In this document: positions 16,604-25,455 of the stretch, piece by piece
Layout: each line of letters starts with the position of its first letter
Position numbering within the stretch: position 1 is the first letter of the stretch
DNA from: JBQTGK01 sp052400665
Lineage (GTDB): Bacteria; Bacteroidota; Bacteroidia; Bacteroidales; Marinifilaceae
Length of the DNA stretch: 64,000 nucleotides
Direction: 5' to 3' (one strand)
Assembly: GCA_052400665.1 (NCBI GenBank)
Contig: JBQTGK010000007.1
The notes under the pieces: model-generated
The model's input: only the letters and a program-made list of their open reading frames with translations
What the model was told of the DNA's origin: nothing
Database searches by the model: none
Made by a program: the position numbers and the translations under genes

Positions 16604-18634
16604 TTATTTTAAACCGCTACGCTTCAAAAGAGGATCGATTGATGGTTCTTTTCCTCTGAATTTTAAATATAAATCCATAGGATGTTCGCTACCTCCTTTT
16701 TCAAGGATATTTTTTCTAAACGAATTGGCAGTGGCCTTATCGTAAATTCCATTTTCCTTAAAAGCTTCAAACGCATCGGCATCGAGTACTTCGGCCCATT
16801 TATAGCCATAATATCCTGCGGCATATCCTCCAGCAAAAATATGTGAGAAGGAAGTGCTCATACAGCTTTCTTTAATCGGAGAAAATAACTCTGTTGATGC
16901 CATTGCTTTATTTTCAAAAGCAGAAACATCTTCTATAATTGGCTCTTTTACACTGTGCCACGACATATCATTTAAACCAAAGCTTATTTGGCGAACAAAG
17001 GAATATCCGCTAAGGAAATTTGCACTATCGATAATTTTCTGAACCAATTCAGATGGAATTTTTTCACCTGTTTCATAGTGTTCTGCTACTTCATCTAACC
17101 ACTCTTTACGGAAAGCAAAATTCTCCATAAACTGCGACGGCAATTCAACAAAATCGCGATAAACATTGGTTCCCGATAAAGCACTGTATGTACATTTCGA
17201 CAGCATTCCGTGCAATGCATGACCAAATTCGTGCAAAAAGGTGGTTACTTCGTTAAAGGTAAGTAAAGACGGTTTTGTTGCGGTAGGACGCGTAAAATTA
17301 CACACAATAGAAATATGCGGACGAAAATCCTCTTCACCTATCATGTACTGATCAGTAAATGAAGTCATCCATGCACCCCCTTGTTTTGTGCTACGAGGGT
17401 GAAAATCGGCATAAAATAAAGAAACAAATTCACCTTTTGAATCAAATACTTCATAAACATCTACCTCTTTATGGTATTTAGGAATATCTGCATTCAATTT
17501 AAATTGAAGGCCGTAAAGTTTTCCTGCTAAATCGAAAATTCCTTTCTTCACACGCTCCAATTCGAAATATGGACGAGTAATTTCATCGTTTATATCGTAC
17601 TTTTCTGTTTTTAATTTTTCAGCATAGTACGCCCAATCCCATCTTTGTAATTCAAAGTCTGCACCCAATGATTTTGCATAATCTTGCAGTTCTTTAAATT
17701 CTTCTTTTGCTCTGGGCATCGAAGCATCTAAAAGTTCGTTCAAAAAACTCAAAACTTTATCTGCCGATTTGGCCATTCTTTCCTCCAGAACAAAATCAGC
17801 ATAACTTTCATATCCCAAAAGTTTAACTTTTGCCAGGCGCAACTCAATAATACGATGAATCACTTTTTGGTTATCGAATTTATCATTAAAACAACGCGAA
17901 GAATAGGCTCTGAACATTTTTTCCCTTAATTCGCGATTATCGGCATATTGCATAAAGGGAACATAGCTAGGAAATTGAAGGTTAAAAAGCCATCCATCCT
18001 TCTCTTTCTCCTTTGCTAAGGCCGATGCAGCCTCTAAAATACCATCGGGTAAGCCGGCAACATCCTTTTTATCGCTTAAATGCAATTCAAAATTATTGGT
18101 AGCCGCCAAAACATTTTCTCCAAACTGAAGAGTAAGTTTCGAAAGTTCTTTGGAGATCTCTCTTATTTTTGCTTTTTTTTCTTCATCCAAATCGGCTCCC
18201 GATCTCACGAAAGACTTATAGCGATCGGTTAATAATTTTTCCTGCTCAACATTCAAACGAAATTTTGCCTTGTTTTCGTAAACCAATTTCACTCTTGCGA
18301 ATAGTTTCTCATTCATAATAATATCGTTCGAAAACTCTGTTAGCATTGGAGAAACCTCACGAGCCAAAGCCTGCATATCATCATTGGTATGTGAGTGATT
18401 TAAATTAAAAAACACAGAAGCAACACGATCCAGTTGATGTCCTGAGTATTCTAGTGCTTCAATTGTATTCGAAAAACCAGGTGTTATAGAATTACTTGCA
18501 ATATTATCAATCTCTTTTCTTGCCTTTTCTATGCTTTCTTTAAAAGCAGGCATATAATGCTCCAATTCAATTTTATCGAAAGGAACAGATTCGTATGGTG
18601 TCGTAAAATCTTCTAATAAAGGATTTGTACTCAT
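16604..18634 (-). CDS. M3 family zinc metallopeptidase (oligopeptidase A / dipeptidyl carboxypeptidase type)
   Basis: Peptidase family M3 enzyme of 676 residues that trims short peptides, including signal-peptide fragments. Seen: the zinc motif HEFGH at about residue 469 in TFLHEFGHALHGMLS, followed by the third-ligand glutamate region RDFVELPSQFMENF, and the helical N-terminal half typical of M3A enzymes. There is no signal peptide, so it is probably cytoplasmic, although Bacteroidota often export relatives. PrlC/OpdA and Dcp cannot be separated by eye. It is a monocistron with a terminator after it and a TAnnTTTG element before it. Confidence 0.92.
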   Translation of the reverse strand: MSTNPLLEDFTTPYESVPFDKIELEHYMPAFKESIEKARKEIDNIASNSITPGFSNTIEALEYSGHQLDRVASVFFNLNHSHTNDDMQALAREVSPMLTEFSNDIIMNEKLFARVKLVYENKAKFRLNVEQEKLLTDRYKSFVRSGADLDEEKKAKIREISKELSKLTLQFGENVLAATNNFELHLSDKKDVAGLPDGILEAASALAKEKEKDGWLFNLQFPSYVPFMQYADNRELREKMFRAYSSRCFNDKFDNQKVIHRIIELRLAKVKLLGYESYADFVLEERMAKSADKVLSFLNELLDASMPRAKEEFKELQDYAKSLGADFELQRWDWAYYAEKLKTEKYDINDEITRPYFELERVKKGIFDLAGKLYGLQFKLNADIPKYHKEVDVYEVFDSKGEFVSLFYADFHPRSTKQGGAWMTSFTDQYMIGEEDFRPHISIVCNFTRPTATKPSLLTFNEVTTFLHEFGHALHGMLSKCTYSALSGTNVYRDFVELPSQFMENFAFRKEWLDEVAEHYETGEKIPSELVQKIIDSANFLSGYSFVRQISFGLNDMSWHSVKEPIIEDVSAFENKAMASTELFSPIKESCMSTSFSHIFAGGYAAGYYGYKWAEVLDADAFEAFKENGIYDKATANSFRKNILEKGGSEHPMDLYLKFRGKEPSIDPLLKRSGLK

Positions 18635-18661
18635 AATTTAATTCAATTTTATATTTACATA

Positions 18662-18669
18662 CAAATATA
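18662..18669 (-). promoter_or_regulatory. -7 promoter element of the M3 peptidase gene
   Basis: Minus-strand TATATTTG matches TAnnTTTG, 28 bases before the start codon. No clear -33 partner. Confidence 0.45.
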
Positions 18670-19246
18670 GAAAAGGTCTATGATTAAATGTTGCATTGGA
18701 AATATTAAAAAAGCTTAATTCTATTAAAATTGCTACAACTAGAGATAGAATTAATTTAAATAAAAAAAATATCTTTTTTATTTATTTGAACTCTAAATTC
18801 GTCTCAATATTGTTGATTACATGATATTTATCATGTTTTTACAATGGCTAATTTAATCACCGAAAAGGTTTTCAACACAGAGTTAAGTTACGCTATATCA
18901 AGAAGTAATAAATATTGGTAGGAAAATTTATGTATATTTGGGCTTTAGATAAGGGGGAAATTACATCTGCAAGCTTTAGTACTATGAAAGAAATGTGTAA
19001 TCTTATCGATCAAGCAAAAGACTATTCGGAAGACAGTAATAATAGCTTCTTCTGCCACCTTTATGCCCCAATTTCATTTACTTTATCATCTCGTCCCGTT
19101 AGGGTATTTTAATTCTCATACAACTTACGTTACATCTTTAAGTACATCGGCCTTAGCTATTTATTTAAAGATAATTTACACCATTTACATTACTGTTTTA
19201 CAGTGTATGCATTGCGTACATTAGAATTACTATACTCATAAATAAA
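18670..19246. other. Intergenic region with one doubtful short frame
   Basis: About 575 bases between the divergent M3 peptidase and proB. A plus-strand frame at about 18930-19112 would encode MYIWALDKGEITSASFSTMK and some 40 more residues. Its start faintly resembles the short repeat modules found in homing-endonuclease tails, but it has no ribosome-binding site or recognised domain. It is best treated as noise or a remnant. A small hairpin ACTGT / ACAGT lies before proB. Confidence 0.4.
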
Positions 19247-20317
19247 ATGAAAAGAATTTGCATTAAAATAGGCTCTAATGTTTTAACCAAAGAAAACGGA
19301 GAGCTAAACAAGGAAAGAATTAAAAATATAGTTTATCAGATATCGGAGCTTCGAAAAAAAAATATTCAGTGCATTTTAGTTTCATCGGGAGCAGTTGCGG
19401 CTGGTAAAAGTAAAATTAAGCTGTGCGATAAAACTGATACTGTTACGGCCCGACAGATTTGGTCGTCGGTTGGGCAGGTTGAATTGCTGAATGTGTATTC
19501 CTCCTATTTAAAGGAATATGATATTGAATGCGCCCAATTATTGGTCACAAAACAAGATTTTAGAACAAGAGAGCATTATTTAAACATGAAAAACTGTCTT
19601 ACATCGCTTCTGCATAATGGTGTTTTGCCTATTATCAATGAAAATGATGCTATTTCGGTTACTGCCTTAATGTTTACAGATAATGATGAACTATCGGGTT
19701 TAATTGCTTCTATGATAGATTCAGAAGCTTTGTTTCTGCTGAGTAATATCAATGGAATTTATACAGGTAATCCTGATAATCCAGATTCAACTTTACTGAA
19801 AACTGTTGATGGGGACATAAACCGATTAAAGCAATACATAAGCACAAAAAAATCGAATTTTGGACGTGGTGGTATGCTTACAAAATGCAGTATTGCGGGG
19901 CGTGTGGCAAAATCGGGAATTAGTGTTCATATAGCCAATGGAGGGATCGATAATATCGTATTAAAGCTAGTTGACTCATCTGTAAATGTGGATCATACCG
20001 AATTTACTCCAAGCAAAAAAACCTCTACCGTAAAACAATGGCTGGCAAGTTCCGACGGATTTGAAAAGGCAAAAATCACCATTAATGAGGGAGCTGAAGA
20101 GGCTTTATGTTCGAATAGAGCCAATAGTTTACTTCCAATTGGAATTGTAGAAATGAAAGGCAGTTTTGAGAAAGGAGATATTGTAAAAATAATAAATATG
20201 GACGGGAAAGTCGTAGGACTTGGAAAAACTGCTTACAATAAAACAAAAGCAAAAATTCATATTGGTAAAAGTGGTGCTAAACCTCTGGTTCATTACGATT
20301 ATTTGTTTCTGTATTAA
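19247..20317 (+). CDS. proB: Glutamate 5-kinase ProB
   Basis: First step of proline synthesis: phosphorylates L-glutamate with ATP. It is 356 residues, with an amino-acid-kinase domain (about 1-250) and a C-terminal PUA domain (about 275-356). Seen: KIGSNVLT, ILVSSGAVAAGKSK, the glutamate/phosphate site PIINENDAIS with FTDNDELSGL, and GRGGMLTKCSIA. The PUA part contains SLLPIGIVEMKGSFEKGDIV. It is followed by proA after a 187-base gap, in the standard order. Proline feedback at the kinase domain is known for the family. Confidence 0.95.
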   Translation: MKRICIKIGSNVLTKENGELNKERIKNIVYQISELRKKNIQCILVSSGAVAAGKSKIKLCDKTDTVTARQIWSSVGQVELLNVYSSYLKEYDIECAQLLVTKQDFRTREHYLNMKNCLTSLLHNGVLPIINENDAISVTALMFTDNDELSGLIASMIDSEALFLLSNINGIYTGNPDNPDSTLLKTVDGDINRLKQYISTKKSNFGRGGMLTKCSIAGRVAKSGISVHIANGGIDNIVLKLVDSSVNVDHTEFTPSKKTSTVKQWLASSDGFEKAKITINEGAEEALCSNRANSLLPIGIVEMKGSFEKGDIVKIINMDGKVVGLGKTAYNKTKAKIHIGKSGAKPLVHYDYLFLY

Positions 20318-20504
20318 TTCAATATTTGAAGGCCAATTGTTGAAAACAGCTACATTTAAACAGTAAAAACATTCAGCAATCAGCAACAAACAGTAATCAT
20401 AAAACATACTGCTTTTTTACATGAAACTAAAGATTAAATTATAATCATTAGTTACTCATTTAGTGAAAATTGCCAACCTTAACGAAACAATTACTTTATT
20501 AGCT

Positions 20505-21752
20505 ATGAAAACAATAGATCAACTTTATAAAATAAAAGAAGCAGCACGAAACATGCCTTTAATTTCGGCAGAAACCATTAATAAAATTCTTTTGTCGCTT
20601 GCACAAGCAATAAGAAATGCTTCGGCCGATATTTTAGCTGCTAACCAAAAAGACCTGGATACTATGCGTAAAGATGATCCGAAATACGATCGTCTTCTAT
20701 TAAATCAGCAAAGAATTGAAGGGATTGCTTCGGATATTGAAAATACAGTTCAACTAGCATCTCCTTTGGGTCGAATTCTATCTGAAAGAACATTGGAGAA
20801 TGGTCTTACAATTAAAAAAGTTAGTGTTGCCTTAGGAGTTGTAGGCGTAATTTACGAAGCCCGACCTAATGTAACTATTGATGTTTTTGCTCTTTGTCTT
20901 AAATCGGGAAATGCTTGTGTTTTAAAAGGTGGTAGCGATGCCATAAATTCAAATAAAGCCATAACTACTATTATAAAAAATACCTTATCAGAACTACATA
21001 TTAATTCTGAAATTATTCAATTATTAGCTCCCGATAGGAAGGCTGCAAGTGAATTAATGAACGCACAAGGCTTTGTTGATGTATTAATACCAAGAGGATC
21101 GCAAAATTTAATAAATACAGTACGTGAAAATTCAAAAGTTCCTGTTATTGAAACCGGAGCAGGAATTGTTCATACTTATTTCGATAAATATGGCGATACA
21201 GAGAAAGGTGCAAATATTATATTTAATGCAAAAACAAGAAGGGTAAGTGTTTGTAATGCCTTAGATTGTTTAATTATCCATAAGGATAGATTAAATGATT
21301 TATCGGTTTTGGTAGGTCGATTACAGGAAAAAAATGTGGTAATTTATGCCGATAATACTTCTTTTAAAGCCATTCAGGAAACTTATCCCAATTCTCTTCT
21401 GTACAAAGCCGATTCAGAATCGTATGGAACTGAATTTTTAAGCCATAAGATGGCCATTAAGACAGTAAATAATTTTCAGGAAGCACTAGATCATATCTAT
21501 CGGTACAGTTCAAAACACAGCGAAGCAATAATTAGCGAAAACAATGACAATATAAATGCCTTTTATTCTAGTGTTGATGCTGCTGCTATTTATTGTAATA
21601 CTTCAACTGCATTTACCGATGGAGCACAATTTGGCTTAGGTGCCGAAATTGGAATTAGTACCCAAAAGTTACACGCCAGAGGTCCGATGGCCCTGGAAGA
21701 ACTTACCTCTTACAAATGGCTTATTGCTGGAGATGGACAAATTAGAGAATAG
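20505..21752 (+). CDS. proA: Gamma-glutamyl phosphate reductase ProA
   Basis: Second step of proline synthesis: NADPH-dependent reduction of glutamyl phosphate to glutamate semialdehyde; an aldehyde-dehydrogenase-fold enzyme. Seen: EARPNVTIDVFALCLKSGNACVLKG (short piece EARPNVTIDVFALCLKSGNA), PRGSQNLINTV, and the catalytic cysteine in RRVSVCNALD. The ATG at 20505 gives 415 residues, matching the usual 415-420. An in-frame GTG at 20463 would add 14 residues and is less likely. It forms a pair with proB and is closed by a strong terminator. Confidence 0.95.
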   Translation: MKTIDQLYKIKEAARNMPLISAETINKILLSLAQAIRNASADILAANQKDLDTMRKDDPKYDRLLLNQQRIEGIASDIENTVQLASPLGRILSERTLENGLTIKKVSVALGVVGVIYEARPNVTIDVFALCLKSGNACVLKGGSDAINSNKAITTIIKNTLSELHINSEIIQLLAPDRKAASELMNAQGFVDVLIPRGSQNLINTVRENSKVPVIETGAGIVHTYFDKYGDTEKGANIIFNAKTRRVSVCNALDCLIIHKDRLNDLSVLVGRLQEKNVVIYADNTSFKAIQETYPNSLLYKADSESYGTEFLSHKMAIKTVNNFQEALDHIYRYSSKHSEAIISENNDNINAFYSSVDAAAIYCNTSTAFTDGAQFGLGAEIGISTQKLHARGPMALEELTSYKWLIAGDGQIRE

Positions 21753-21782
21753 TTAAAACGCTTTTAAATCGAGTGATTATAT

Positions 21783-21818
21783 GGGAGATTCAGCATTGCG
21801 AATCTCCTATTTTTTTTA
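21783..21818 (+). terminator. Terminator of proBA
   Basis: GGAGATTC / GAATCTCC 8-bp perfect stem, 8-base loop, then TATTTTTTTT; 31 bases past the proA stop. Confidence 0.9.
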
Positions 21819-21900
21819 GAAAACTACAACTAAAAAATAAAAGTTCAATCCATTATTTTACGTCCTTTTTTATATGCAATCTCCAGCGAATAGAGATGCC

Positions 21901-21927
21901 TGCAGCGCAACAAATCCATTCGCTGCA
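21901..21927. repeat. Short inverted repeat upstream of the MutS-like gene
   Basis: TGCAGCG / CGCTGCA, perfect 7 bp with a 13-base loop, no T tract. It lies in the 214-base spacer before 22033. Function unknown; possibly a protein-binding site. Confidence 0.4.
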
Positions 21928-22032
21928 CAAACCTGCACCCAAGCACTAAATATGATTTTTAAGAATTCCATAAATATTTAATTTCAAGAGATAGTTTTTG
22001 CTAATTTTGGTTTCTTAAAATACAAGCATTAT

Positions 22033-23832
22033 ATGAAGCAGAACTATTACCAAAATCGCATAAAAGCATTCAGAAAAGAAACAGCACTTCTTCAAAAAAC
22101 CAATAAAAGGCTATCGGCATTTCGCTTACTTAGCGCAGTAGCTGCATTTGTTTTGTTCTATGTTATTCTTCCCTACTCTATGTTGGCTGCTATATCTGTA
22201 GCTGTATTTCTTATTAGTGCATTAAGTTATTTTGTGCGCAAATACGGTAAAAACGATAAAAAAATAAAAAAATTGAATCTCCTGGCCGATATTAATGCCA
22301 ACGAAATTTCATGTTTAAATACTAGGCATAATGATCTTTTTTATAATGGAAAAGAATATTTAGAAGCAAATCATCCCTATGCCTCGGATCTTGATATTTA
22401 TGGCTCTCATTCCTTATATCAGTTAATTAATCGCTGTGTAAGTAAAAGTGGAAACGATAGTCTGGGAAAATGCTTAAATGAACCCTCTGCGAATAAACTT
22501 ATTAAAGAAAGACAGGAAGCTGTAAAAGAATTAAGCACACAAATTGACTGGCGCCAAAATATTATCCAATACGGTTTATCTAAAAAATTAAAAAATGACA
22601 ATCCTGATTTTGTAAGTGATTGGGGTAAAATGTCATCTCCATTTCATAACAACAAAGGCTTATTTAGGGTAATTTCTATACTCCCGTTTTTTTCTTTTGC
22701 AGCTATTATTTATTCTTTTATAGGATCGTCGATTCCCTTGTTACTTCTTTTTGTTCTTAGTTTTGCTATTCATTATCGTAACAATAAAAATGTAGACAAA
22801 GCTTATAGCAACACCTCTAATAAAGGTAGCATGCTTAGGATTTATGCCTTTATTATCGAAGAATTTGAAAATCGAACCTGGGAATCAAAAAAACTATCCT
22901 CTCTCAAGAAAAAGCTGGAAAGCAAAGATTTAAGTGCCTCAAAAAAAATAAGACGCTTGTCGCGATTAATCGAAATGCTCGATCAGCGTCACAATATGCT
23001 TGTTCAAATTATTTTTAATGCTTTGTTTTTCTATGATCTTCATTTGTTGTACCGAATAGATAAATGGAAAACAAATTATGGTCATGAAATTGAAAACTGG
23101 TTTACTAGTATTGGAGAAATTGAAACATTGTCGAGCTTTGCCAATCTAAGCTTTAATCATCCCGAATGGGTATTTCCTGAAGTAACAGATGAACACTTTA
23201 AGTTGGCAATGAAAGAAGCGGGCCACCCTATGATTGATGAAAATGTTCGTGTAAATAACGATTATGAACTAAATGGTCCTGGAGTGATTCATATTGTTAC
23301 CGGATCGAATATGGCCGGAAAAAGTACATTTTTAAGAACCATTGGTGTGAATATTGTTTTGGCTCTTAGTGGTGCTCCGGTTTGCGCAAAAGAAATGCTG
23401 GTTTCAAATGTCGAGGTTAATACTTCCATGCGTATTAAGGATTCCATAGAAGACAATGAATCTTCGTTCTATGCAGAACTGAAAAGAATTCAACAGGTAC
23501 TTGAAAAAGTAAATAAGCAGGAAAACACACTACTTTTACTCGATGAGATATTGAGAGGAACCAACTCTAAAGACAAGCATACCGGATCGAGAGCATTAAT
23601 TAAGCAATTGGTAAAGCAAAATGCTGTTGGTTTGGTTGCTACTCACGATTTGGAATTATCAGTTTTAGAGGATGAATTACCGGGTAAGGTCGAAAATCGA
23701 TTTTTCGATATTAAAATTGATGGTGATGAGTTGTATTTCGATTATAAAGTTCAGCATGGATTCTGCAAAACCTTTAATGCGCCTATTTTAATGAAGAAAA
23801 TGGGAATTGAAATGGAGTTGATTAATGACTAA
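22033..23832 (+). CDS. Membrane-anchored MutS-family ATPase
   Basis: A 599-residue protein with only the C-terminal MutS ATPase domain. Seen: Walker A GSNMAGKST at about 424-432, the signature NESSFYAELKRI, Walker B TLLLLDEILRGTNSKD, and the ATHD switch. The N-terminal mismatch-binding domain is missing. In its place are hydrophobic pairs FVLFYVILPYSMLAAISVAV (about 38-57) and FFSFAAIIYSFIG with SIPLLLLFVLSFAIHY (about 220-250), so the protein should be bound to the inner membrane. Such MutS-related proteins occur widely in Bacteroidota, with unknown function. It is neither MutS1 nor MutS2 (no Smr domain). Confidence 0.85.
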   Translation: MKQNYYQNRIKAFRKETALLQKTNKRLSAFRLLSAVAAFVLFYVILPYSMLAAISVAVFLISALSYFVRKYGKNDKKIKKLNLLADINANEISCLNTRHNDLFYNGKEYLEANHPYASDLDIYGSHSLYQLINRCVSKSGNDSLGKCLNEPSANKLIKERQEAVKELSTQIDWRQNIIQYGLSKKLKNDNPDFVSDWGKMSSPFHNNKGLFRVISILPFFSFAAIIYSFIGSSIPLLLLFVLSFAIHYRNNKNVDKAYSNTSNKGSMLRIYAFIIEEFENRTWESKKLSSLKKKLESKDLSASKKIRRLSRLIEMLDQRHNMLVQIIFNALFFYDLHLLYRIDKWKTNYGHEIENWFTSIGEIETLSSFANLSFNHPEWVFPEVTDEHFKLAMKEAGHPMIDENVRVNNDYELNGPGVIHIVTGSNMAGKSTFLRTIGVNIVLALSGAPVCAKEMLVSNVEVNTSMRIKDSIEDNESSFYAELKRIQQVLEKVNKQENTLLLLDEILRGTNSKDKHTGSRALIKQLVKQNAVGLVATHDLELSVLEDELPGKVENRFFDIKIDGDELYFDYKVQHGFCKTFNAPILMKKMGIEMELIND

Positions 23833-23915
23833 AAATTAGACGCAGATTTTTATGATTGGTTATGATTTTCATATATAAATTGGAAATTTGCGCTAACTAG
23901 ACATAATTGAAAATA

Positions 23916-24476
23916 ATGAATGATAAAACACAATTTTCTAAATTAATTGATAATTTAAACCTCATAAAACCTAGAGAGAAGTATGGCTTAAAATATCAAA
24001 ATATTAGTTTGCTTGGATTAGTCTGCATTTATCCAATTTACTACAGATATAATTCATTAGTTATTTCAATCAATGAACTAATAGTTTTTATCCCAATAAT
24101 AAGTTTTATTATTTCAATCACTTTCTTTAATTTTTTCAAAAAACATTTGGGATTTATTTGGTCCCTTTTTCACAACCTCACGATTGGGGTGCTTTTTCTT
24201 TATACTCTAATCTTTATTAATTCTGTAAATAAACAAGATAATATTGAATTCAAATCTTATAAAATTAAAAAGGTAAGATTAGTTGATAACCATAAAAAAG
24301 GAGATCAGACTTTACATCCTATAATAACATTAAAAATAGACTCTATTGTTAAAAATATTAATATACACCATCAGCATACAAAAAATTCATTGCACTCCGA
24401 TAGTATTAGGCTTGGAATAATAAAAGGCAACTTAGGTTATGCTGAAATTATATCTTTTGAATTTATAAAGAAATGA
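23916..24476 (+). CDS. Hypothetical three-helix membrane protein
   Basis: I do not recognise the family. From the ATG at 23916 it has 186 residues; an in-frame TTG three codons earlier is less likely. Predicted membrane segments are ISLLGLVCIYPIYY (about 27-45), LIVFIPIISFIISITFFNFF and GVLFLYTLIFINSV. The C-terminal 80 residues are polar with beta-like alternation. It lies 83 bases after the MutS-like gene, with which it might be co-transcribed, and shares a bidirectional terminator with lgt. Confidence 0.6.
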   Translation: MNDKTQFSKLIDNLNLIKPREKYGLKYQNISLLGLVCIYPIYYRYNSLVISINELIVFIPIISFIISITFFNFFKKHLGFIWSLFHNLTIGVLFLYTLIFINSVNKQDNIEFKSYKIKKVRLVDNHKKGDQTLHPIITLKIDSIVKNINIHHQHTKNSLHSDSIRLGIIKGNLGYAEIISFEFIKK

Positions 24477-24480
24477 CAAA

Positions 24481-24512
24481 AAAATCCGAACCAGTTTGGT
24501 TCGGATTTTTTA
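24481..24512. terminator. Bidirectional terminator between the hypothetical gene and lgt
   Basis: AATCCGAACC / GGTTCGGATT 10-bp stem flanked by A run on the left and T run on the right, so it can end transcription from both converging genes. Confidence 0.9.
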
Positions 24513-24532
24513 TTTGATCTCGAAATTGAGAT

Positions 24533-25354
24533 TTATACTATTTTTTTCTTTAGGTTTTTAATTAGTAAATAAGCTCCCAAAAGCACAAATGGAATACTTA
24601 GCCATTGTCCCATGTTTAAAGCCATACCTTCTTCGAATGCTTCCTGATTTTCTTTGATAAACTCAATAAAGAAACGAGCTGTAAAAATCATCACTAAAAA
24701 TGCACCGAAAATCATGCCCGATCGTTTTTTCGCATCCGTTTTCCAATACATAAACATTAGTACACCGAAAGAGATTAGGTAACAAATAGATTCATATAAC
24801 TGTGCCGGATGGCGAGGTGAATTTGGTTCAAAAATGGAAGCTCTCACAAACTGGAATCCCCAGGATGAGCCTGTTTGAGTTCCAATAATTTCTGAATTCA
24901 TAAGATTACCTAAACGAATAAAACAACCTGCTAAAGCAACTGGAATAACAACAAAATCTAATATCCATAAAATTGACTTTTTGCTTACATTTTTAGAATA
25001 AAACCAAAGAGCAATAATAATTCCTATCGCAGCTCCGTGAGAAGCTAATCCTCCATGCCAAACCTTTAATATTTCACCTGGATGCTGTGAATAGAATTCC
25101 CATCCATAGAAAAATACATGCCCCAGGCGAGCCCCCACAACTGTAGCAATCATGGTGTAAAGAAATAATTTATCAAGCCATTCCAGCTTAATACCTTCTT
25201 TCTTAAACATCTTTTCGACAATATAATAGCCTAATAAAAAGCCAAGAGCAAAAAGTAATCCATACCAACGAACCGAAATGGTCCCAAATATCCACCAGTT
25301 TATGGGTAGGTTAAAGATTTCCGGATCAATATCCCAAAGTATTGATAGTAACAT
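24533..25354 (-). CDS. lgt: Prolipoprotein diacylglyceryl transferase Lgt
   Basis: Inner-membrane enzyme that transfers diacylglycerol from phosphatidylglycerol to the lipobox cysteine of prolipoproteins. It is 273 residues with about seven hydrophobic segments. Seen: HGGLASHGAAIG (family catalytic histidine region), FIRLGNLMNSEIIG with the essential arginine, and HPAQLYES. It lies 101 bases after secA on the same strand, so export and lipid modification may share transcription. This also matters for the small secreted protein encoded before secA, which carries a lipobox-like sequence. Confidence 0.95.
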   Translation of the reverse strand: MLLSILWDIDPEIFNLPINWWIFGTISVRWYGLLFALGFLLGYYIVEKMFKKEGIKLEWLDKLFLYTMIATVVGARLGHVFFYGWEFYSQHPGEILKVWHGGLASHGAAIGIIIALWFYSKNVSKKSILWILDFVVIPVALAGCFIRLGNLMNSEIIGTQTGSSWGFQFVRASIFEPNSPRHPAQLYESICYLISFGVLMFMYWKTDAKKRSGMIFGAFLVMIFTARFFIEFIKENQEAFEEGMALNMGQWLSIPFVLLGAYLLIKNLKKKIV

Positions 25355-25455
25355 GTTATAAGATTTTAGATTTTAGTCCCGATTGTTATCGAAATGAGAA
25401 CTGAGCTACAATTTACTCAATTCTCATTAATTCATTCTTTCACTTATTATCTGGC

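Noticed and set aside
18915..19112. Plus-strand 65-codon frame before proB
   Set aside because: No ribosome-binding site, no domain, and ends in sequence of random look. Weak similarity to homing-endonuclease tail modules is not enough to call a gene.
20463..20504. GTG start 14 codons before the chosen proA start
   Set aside because: The extension has no family counterpart, and the ATG at 20505 yields the usual length and N-terminus.
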